Of a DNA stretch of 10,254 nt, positions 6,701 to 10,254 are shown in pieces. This stretch comes from JARRRL01 sp037380725 (GTDB lineage Bacteria; Pseudomonadota; Gammaproteobacteria; Pseudomonadales; JANQJO01): assembly GCA_037380725.1 (NCBI GenBank), contig JARRRL010000238.1, forward strand, positions 1 through 10,254, in the 5' to 3' direction. The first letter of the stretch is position 1, and the number at the start of each line of letters is the position of its first letter. The position numbers were made by a program, and so were the translations under genes. The notes below the pieces were generated by a model, which saw only the letters and a list, made by a program, of their open reading frames with translations, searched no databases and was not told the origin of the DNA.

Positions 6701-8395
6701 ATGAAACTGCTCACTAAACACAGTCCCATGAAACACGGTCCCATGAACTCAATGTACGGTCTTAGAATACTGCTGATGCTCTTCCTAGGGCTGGGTTACT
6801 TAACAGCCTGTCAAGATCGAGAATCGATCGATGATCGTGCCGAATCGGTGTCTGCATCACAGACCCAGCAGACTGCAGACAAGGCAAACAAGAATGATGA
6901 AATGCCAGAAGGCGCGAAAGCGAATCAGACTCACGCTGCTGCTGATGCAGCGAGCGACCAGGGAGCATCACCGGACTGGGTGGTGCCTTTTAAAAAATCG
7001 CCGGGTACTCAGTTAAACTTGGCGTACATTGGAAATATAAATGGTGAATTGGAACCCTGTGGGTGTACGGTCGAGACCGATTACGGTGGCTTAAAACGAC
7101 AAGCCAGTGTATTGAAGGCTTTGAGGAAAACCTTTGAACCGTTAATGGTCTTAAGTACGGGAGGCTTGTTGGATGATTTTGACAGCAATACCCGCATTAA
7201 GAACCAATTTATTTTAGAGGGCATGAGCCTACTGGCTTACGACGCCATCGCCGTACAAGCTCGTGATTTGACGTTTGGCGTTGATTTTGTGGGGCAGCAC
7301 CGTTTGCCCTGGGTCATCAGTAATACCTTGCCGAAAACCATGATCGATGACGCTGAAAATGTGGCAACACTGGGTCTGTTTGATCACATGAGCTTGTATA
7401 AAGCAGAGCGGGATATAGCGGTATTTTCAATTTTATCACCGAAGGCAATTGCAGCCATGAAGGCGAGTGGTCTGGATGACACATCAGCTCAGCATCAAGA
7501 CATTCGTTCCGATAACAGTCGTCCTGATGACAGTCGCCCCAAAAATGATGCGGACTCACTGGCCAAAACGCGCGAACGTATGGCTGAATTAGCGGGTTCG
7601 GATACGCTGCTAGTGATGATCTCCGCGCTGGAACCCGACGCACTGAGTGCGCTGCTGGATCTAACAGATGTTGACATAATCATCACGCCGACTGAGTCTG
7701 AGACGTTTGCTGAACCCGCGCGATATGGTAAAACGTTGTGGTTGCGTCCGGGTAACCGGGGCATGCGATTGGGGCTTGTGCAAATTGATTTATTGCCACT
7801 TGGTGGACCCGGTGAACGACTGAAAGTGATGTCTCATGATGTCATCGAGCTGGATAACACCGTACCAGATGCAGAGGAAATGGCGCAGTGGTATGAGCAA
7901 TACAATACAGCCGTTGCGGCGGATTACGCGGAACGCAGCGCACAGCAAAAGCAATACCAGTCCGACAAGGCCCGCTACCTGGGTGTGACCACATGCGAAC
8001 AATGTCACCAACAAATTGTGGCGCATTGGCGCACAACTCAACACAGCCAAGCCCATCAAACATTAGTGGATAAAGGGAAAGCCTTGGATCCAGGTTGCTT
8101 GAAATGCCATACGGTTGCGTTTCACGAACCCGGTGGATTTATCGATATGACAATGACTCATCATTTGGCGAACGTGCAGTGTGAAAGTTGCCATCGAGAA
8201 ACCGCCGCACACGTCAAAAACCCAAGCGAAGCAAAACCCCAATTGGCGCAAGAGGGGGAAGCCCAGAAAACCTGTTTGGTTTGCCACAATAGCTTACACA
8301 GTCCCCGATTTTCCTTTGAAACGTATTGGCCACGCGTTGCACACGATCAACAAGGTAAAATCGACACCAATGCGCCAGAACAAGAGCAAGAGTAA
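6701..8395 (+). CDS. Multiheme c-type cytochrome lipoprotein with degenerate nucleotidase-like domain
   Basis: The ribosome site AGAAGGA just before ATG 6701 supports this start, although ATGs at residues 10, 15 and 18 are possible. A lipoprotein signal (LRILLMLFLGLGYLTAC, lipid-modified Cys 37) is followed by a charged linker. Residues about 100-390 (starting LNLAYIGNINGELEPCGCT and YGGLKRQASVLKAL) resemble the N-terminal fold of 5'-nucleotidase/SoxB-type metallophosphatases, but I do not see a full set of metal ligands. The last part carries four haem sites: CEQCH (432-436), CLKCH (466-470), CESCH (494-498) and CLVCH (525-529). Nearby histidines (HWRTTQHSQAH, THHL, AAHV) are likely axial ligands, as in cytochrome c554-type domains. 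It ends in an acidic EQEQE tail. It is probably anchored in the outer or inner membrane and moves electrons in the periplasm; the redox partner is unknown. Two in-frame 15-bp duplications lie inside it. Confidence 0.88.
   Translation: MKLLTKHSPMKHGPMNSMYGLRILLMLFLGLGYLTACQDRESIDDRAESVSASQTQQTADKANKNDEMPEGAKANQTHAAADAASDQGASPDWVVPFKKSPGTQLNLAYIGNINGELEPCGCTVETDYGGLKRQASVLKALRKTFEPLMVLSTGGLLDDFDSNTRIKNQFILEGMSLLAYDAIAVQARDLTFGVDFVGQHRLPWVISNTLPKTMIDDAENVATLGLFDHMSLYKAERDIAVFSILSPKAIAAMKASGLDDTSAQHQDIRSDNSRPDDSRPKNDADSLAKTRERMAELAGSDTLLVMISALEPDALSALLDLTDVDIIITPTESETFAEPARYGKTLWLRPGNRGMRLGLVQIDLLPLGGPGERLKVMSHDVIELDNTVPDAEEMAQWYEQYNTAVAADYAERSAQQKQYQSDKARYLGVTTCEQCHQQIVAHWRTTQHSQAHQTLVDKGKALDPGCLKCHTVAFHEPGGFIDMTMTHHLANVQCESCHRETAAHVKNPSEAKPQLAQEGEAQKTCLVCHNSLHSPRFSFETYWPRVAHDQQGKIDTNAPEQEQE
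6716..6745. repeat. 15-bp tandem duplication at the start of the cytochrome gene
   Basis: aaacacagtcccatg (6716-6730) and aaacacggtcccatg (6731-6745) differ at one base. In frame this gives KHSPM KHGPM and lengthens the region before the lipoprotein signal by five residues, creating an additional ATG. Confidence 0.9.
7511..7540. repeat. 15-bp imperfect tandem duplication in the cytochrome gene
   Basis: The segments 7511-7525 and 7526-7540 match at 12 of 15 bases and encode DNSRP DDSRP, in a polar loop of the nucleotidase-like domain. Two of the three differences are silent third-base changes. Confidence 0.75.
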
Positions 8396-8472
8396 ACTGA
8401 AATTGTGAATAGATTGGCTTCACGGAAAAATTGAAATGAAAGACGCGTTGCGAAATCTCGTCTAATCACGGT

Positions 8473-8532
8473 GCACCGCCACACAATGCGCCTCCACACA
8501 ATGCACCACCACACAATACATCGCCAGACATG
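8473..8532. repeat. Array of four 15-bp units (APPHN in one frame)
   Basis: Units start at 8473, 8488, 8503 and 8518. The first three share the core ccacacaat and differ at a few positions (gcaccg, gcgcct, gcacca before it); the fourth has diverged further. Read in frame from 8473 they give APPHN three times, then TSPDM and a short tail to a TAG, with no start codon upstream. It lies between the cytochrome stop and the porin promoter. Confidence 0.85.
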
Positions 8533-8549
8533 CCGCGTATTCCGTAGAC

Positions 8550-8578
8550 TTGACGCTGTCGGCGCGCTCGGCTATACC
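8550..8578 (+). promoter_or_regulatory. Candidate sigma70 promoter for the porin gene
   Basis: TTGACG at 8550-8555 (5 of 6 consensus) and TATACC at 8573-8578 (4 of 6) are separated by exactly 17 bases. Transcription would begin near 8585, about 145 bases before the porin start. That leaves room for a regulated leader that includes the possible small frame at 8661-8732. Confidence 0.5.
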
Positions 8579-8660
8579 ATGATTTCTGGTGAAAGCTCCA
8601 GTATTGTAATAACCTGGAAACTATACGTCGAGTTCAAACTGTAAACCCACCGAAGGATCA

Positions 8661-8732
8661 ATGTCATTACGGTTTGTTCGGAAAATGATATTGTATCTAT
8701 GTGGTTTACGTCTATCTGGGTATGCGCCATGA
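8661..8732 (+). CDS. Possible 23-residue leader peptide, ATGA-coupled to the porin
   Basis: ATG 8661 follows GAAGGA (8652-8657) closely, only 3 bases away, which is a short spacing. The 23-codon frame gives MSLRFVRKMILYLCGLRLSG and a short tail. Its TGA (8730-8732) overlaps the ATG of the porin signal peptide (8729-8731) as ATGA, the arrangement used for translational coupling. It could be a leader peptide, or a remnant of the porin start moved out of frame. The porin ATG has no good ribosome site of its own, which makes coupling more attractive. Confidence 0.25.
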   Translation: MSLRFVRKMILYLCGLRLSGYAP

Positions 8733-9951
8733 TCACTCTGTTTTCCATTCGCAATGCGATTGTATGTTTAAACATTTTTTTGGGCGTTTTCGGTGTTTTT
8801 GGCAGCGCGATAGCGGAACGATTGGTGTCGTGCATACTAACGAAAACAATGCGGATTATATCCCGGATATTTTTCGTCCTAAAGGAGCGGGATATTCGCA
8901 ATCTGTGGTTGCCAATATTGACAGCCGATTGGGTTTGCAAGTGTCGGCTGAATTGACGACCCGCCTATCCGCCATTTTCCAATTTACCACTGAGCAGCGT
9001 TACAATAACAGTTATTATCCTACGACAGAATGGGCCAATTTCAAATATCAATTTACACCAGACTTCAGTTTTCGAGTTGGTCGACTGGTGCAACCGTCAT
9101 TTTTATTTGGTGAAAGCCGCAAGGTCGCTTATACCTATCCGTGGGTACGACCGCCGACTGAAGTGTATGGTCTGGTACCCGTTTTTCACTATGATGGTGT
9201 TGATATCATGCATCGAATGCAGCTAGGAGAGCGTGTCCATAGCTTGGTTTTGTCATATGGAAACCGATTCGTCGAAAGTCCAGAACGATTTGAGGGTGGT
9301 CGAGGGCGGGCGAGATATAATTTTTCTGCGATGAGTACGATGGATTACGGTGATTTTACCTTCCGAGTCAGTTATCATACAACCCGATATGCGACGGCAG
9401 AATCAACATTGTTTAGAGCGTTTCGCCAATTTGGCCCCGAAGGGGAAGCCATTGCAGAGCTTTATGATGTTGATGGAGATCGTTTATATTTTGGTGGCTT
9501 CGGCTTCCAATACGATCCGGGAAAATGGTTTATTATGAGCGAGTGGGGGAAGGTGGAATACCACAGCCTGTTGGGAAATAACACGGGTTGGTATATCAGC
9601 GGTGGATATCGCTGTGGGACAGTGACACCCTATGTGACGTTTGCTCGCTTGGACTATAAAAATGAGAAATCGGATGGCCTGACCGTATCAACGTTCCCCC
9701 CTGAACTCCAGGAAGCTGCTGAAACGTTAAACCACATACTGAATACTGAAATTCTCGGTGTCGCCTTAAGGGAAGAAACGAGCGCCATTGGTTTTCGCTG
9801 GGATTTCATGCGTAGTGTTGCATTAAAGCTGCAGTTTGAATCGATACGTTACCGCGATGGCATACCCAGAGTGCTTGGGCTGCCTCAGCCCGGCTTGGAT
9901 TCATCCGGAAATGTGAAAATATTCAGTTCATCGATTAATTTTGTCTTCTGA
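8729..9951 (+). pseudogene. Outer-membrane porin, signal peptide and barrel in different frames
   Basis: A clear signal peptide starts at ATG 8729: MITLFSIRNAIVCLNIF, then LGVFGVFGSAIA. The frame then leaves it. The mature barrel lies in the frame one base back, from about 8813, beginning SGTIGVVHTNENNADYIPDI and running to TGA 9949-9951. That frame can be extended up to a GTG at 8701, but the extension (MVYVYLGMRHDHSV...) is rich in His, Cys and Arg and looks like non-coding translation. The barrel part shows family features of a group of proteobacterial porins: NIDSRLGLQ, TTRLSAIFQ, EWANFKYQFTPDFSFRVGR, YPWVRPPTEVYGL, DGVD, alternating beta strands throughout and a terminal Phe (SSSINFVF) for outer-membrane insertion. 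The substrate is unknown. The gene lies 10 bp before the PstS-like gene, suggesting an operon. The break may be a small deletion at the signal cleavage site or a sequence error. Confidence 0.78.
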
Positions 9952-9961
9952 GGTGGGTATC

Positions 9962-10254
9962 ATGAGGAGCTTCAAGAAAAACCCACTGCCCAGTTTATTG
10001 ATGATCATGGCAGCACTGCTGTTGTGTTGGGGTGGCATTGCTCGAGGTGCGGAAGTGGTGGTTGTGGTCTCAGTAAATAGCCCGATTACCACCTTAAGTC
10101 GTATAGAGTTGATTAATATATTTCTGGGGAAAACCACTTATTTTCCAAACGGGTTGCGAGCGTATCCGATCGATCAGCACGTGCGTAGCGACTCGCTCGA
10201 AGCATTCTATTTATTGTATGCGAATAAATCTGCTGCTCAGATTAAAGCGTATTG
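9962..10254 (+). CDS. PstS-like periplasmic phosphate-binding family protein, N-terminal part (3' end outside window)
   Basis: The ATG at 9962 follows the ribosome site AGGTGG, which overlaps the porin stop codon, so the two genes are probably translated from one message. The first 30 residues form a Sec signal peptide (MRSFKKNPLPSLLMIMAALL, then LCWGGIARGA) with likely cleavage before EVVVVVS. The mature start has the pattern VNSPITTLSRIELINIFLGK followed by YFPNGLRAYPIDQ. This matches the 'np.s.Ls..el..iF.Gk...wpnG..i.pvd' opening of the phosphate ABC transporter substrate-binding (PBP-like) family. In these short solo members phosphate binding is often unproven, and they commonly sit beside a porin and signalling proteins rather than pstCAB. 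Only 97 codons are visible, so the ligand-binding residues cannot be assessed. Confidence 0.82.
   Translation, partial: MRSFKKNPLPSLLMIMAALLLCWGGIARGAEVVVVVSVNSPITTLSRIELINIFLGKTTYFPNGLRAYPIDQHVRSDSLEAFYLLYANKSAAQIKAY

Noticed and set aside
8473..8532. Possible CRISPR array
   Set aside because: Units of 15 bp are contiguous with no unique spacers and there are no cas genes, so it is a simple tandem repeat.
8701..8815. N-terminal extension of the porin frame from GTG 8701
   Set aside because: The product is rich in His, Cys and Arg with no signal peptide, while the neighbouring frame over the same bases gives a textbook signal peptide.

Overview
The window looks like chromosomal DNA of a gammaproteobacterium. 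The best evidence is a bacterial-type tRNA(Met) cytidine acetyltransferase (TmcA) that I can align by memory to the E. coli protein. Around it are a PepSY-type inner-membrane protein, a VanZ-like membrane protein, a multiheme c-type cytochrome lipoprotein, an outer-membrane porin and a periplasmic phosphate-binding-like protein. I see no rRNA, tRNA, CRISPR array, insertion sequence or phage gene. Base composition looks moderate and even. The species cannot be named from this sequence.

Layout. (1) 1-508, plus: C-terminal end of a PepSY-associated membrane protein, closed by a hairpin terminator shared with the convergent gene. (2) 569-2678, minus: an unrecognised Ser/Asn-rich protein with a multi-helix membrane region, split into two overlapping frames near 2095. 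(3) 2967-5206, plus: tmcA, also split. Its acetyltransferase domain changes frame near 4755 and seems to have lost about 16 residues there. (4) 5198-6247, minus: an intact VanZ-like protein with a C-terminal beta-rich domain, overlapping the end of tmcA tail to tail by 9 bp. (5) 6248-6700: a non-coding stretch with three separate short tandem duplications. (6) 6701-8395, plus: a lipoprotein with four CXXCH haem sites. (7) 8396-8728: non-coding, with a 15-bp repeat array, a candidate sigma70 promoter and a possible leader peptide. (8) 8729-9951, plus: a porin whose signal peptide and mature barrel lie in different frames. (9) 9962-10254, plus: the start of a PstS-like periplasmic protein, probably co-transcribed with the porin.

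Two features run through the window. First, three of the seven long genes need a frame change to be read whole. This means either a decaying genome or indel errors in the assembly. The apparent loss of a whole segment in tmcA points to real decay for at least that gene. Second, short tandem duplications with units of 12-21 bp are unusually frequent. Those inside genes have units divisible by three (12, 12, 15, 15, 18, 21). Three of the four between genes do not (13, 16, 17). That is the pattern expected if replication slippage makes duplications freely and selection removes the frame-breaking ones from genes. I find no convincing new multi-gene system. The most novel items are the large orphan membrane protein and the duplication signature.
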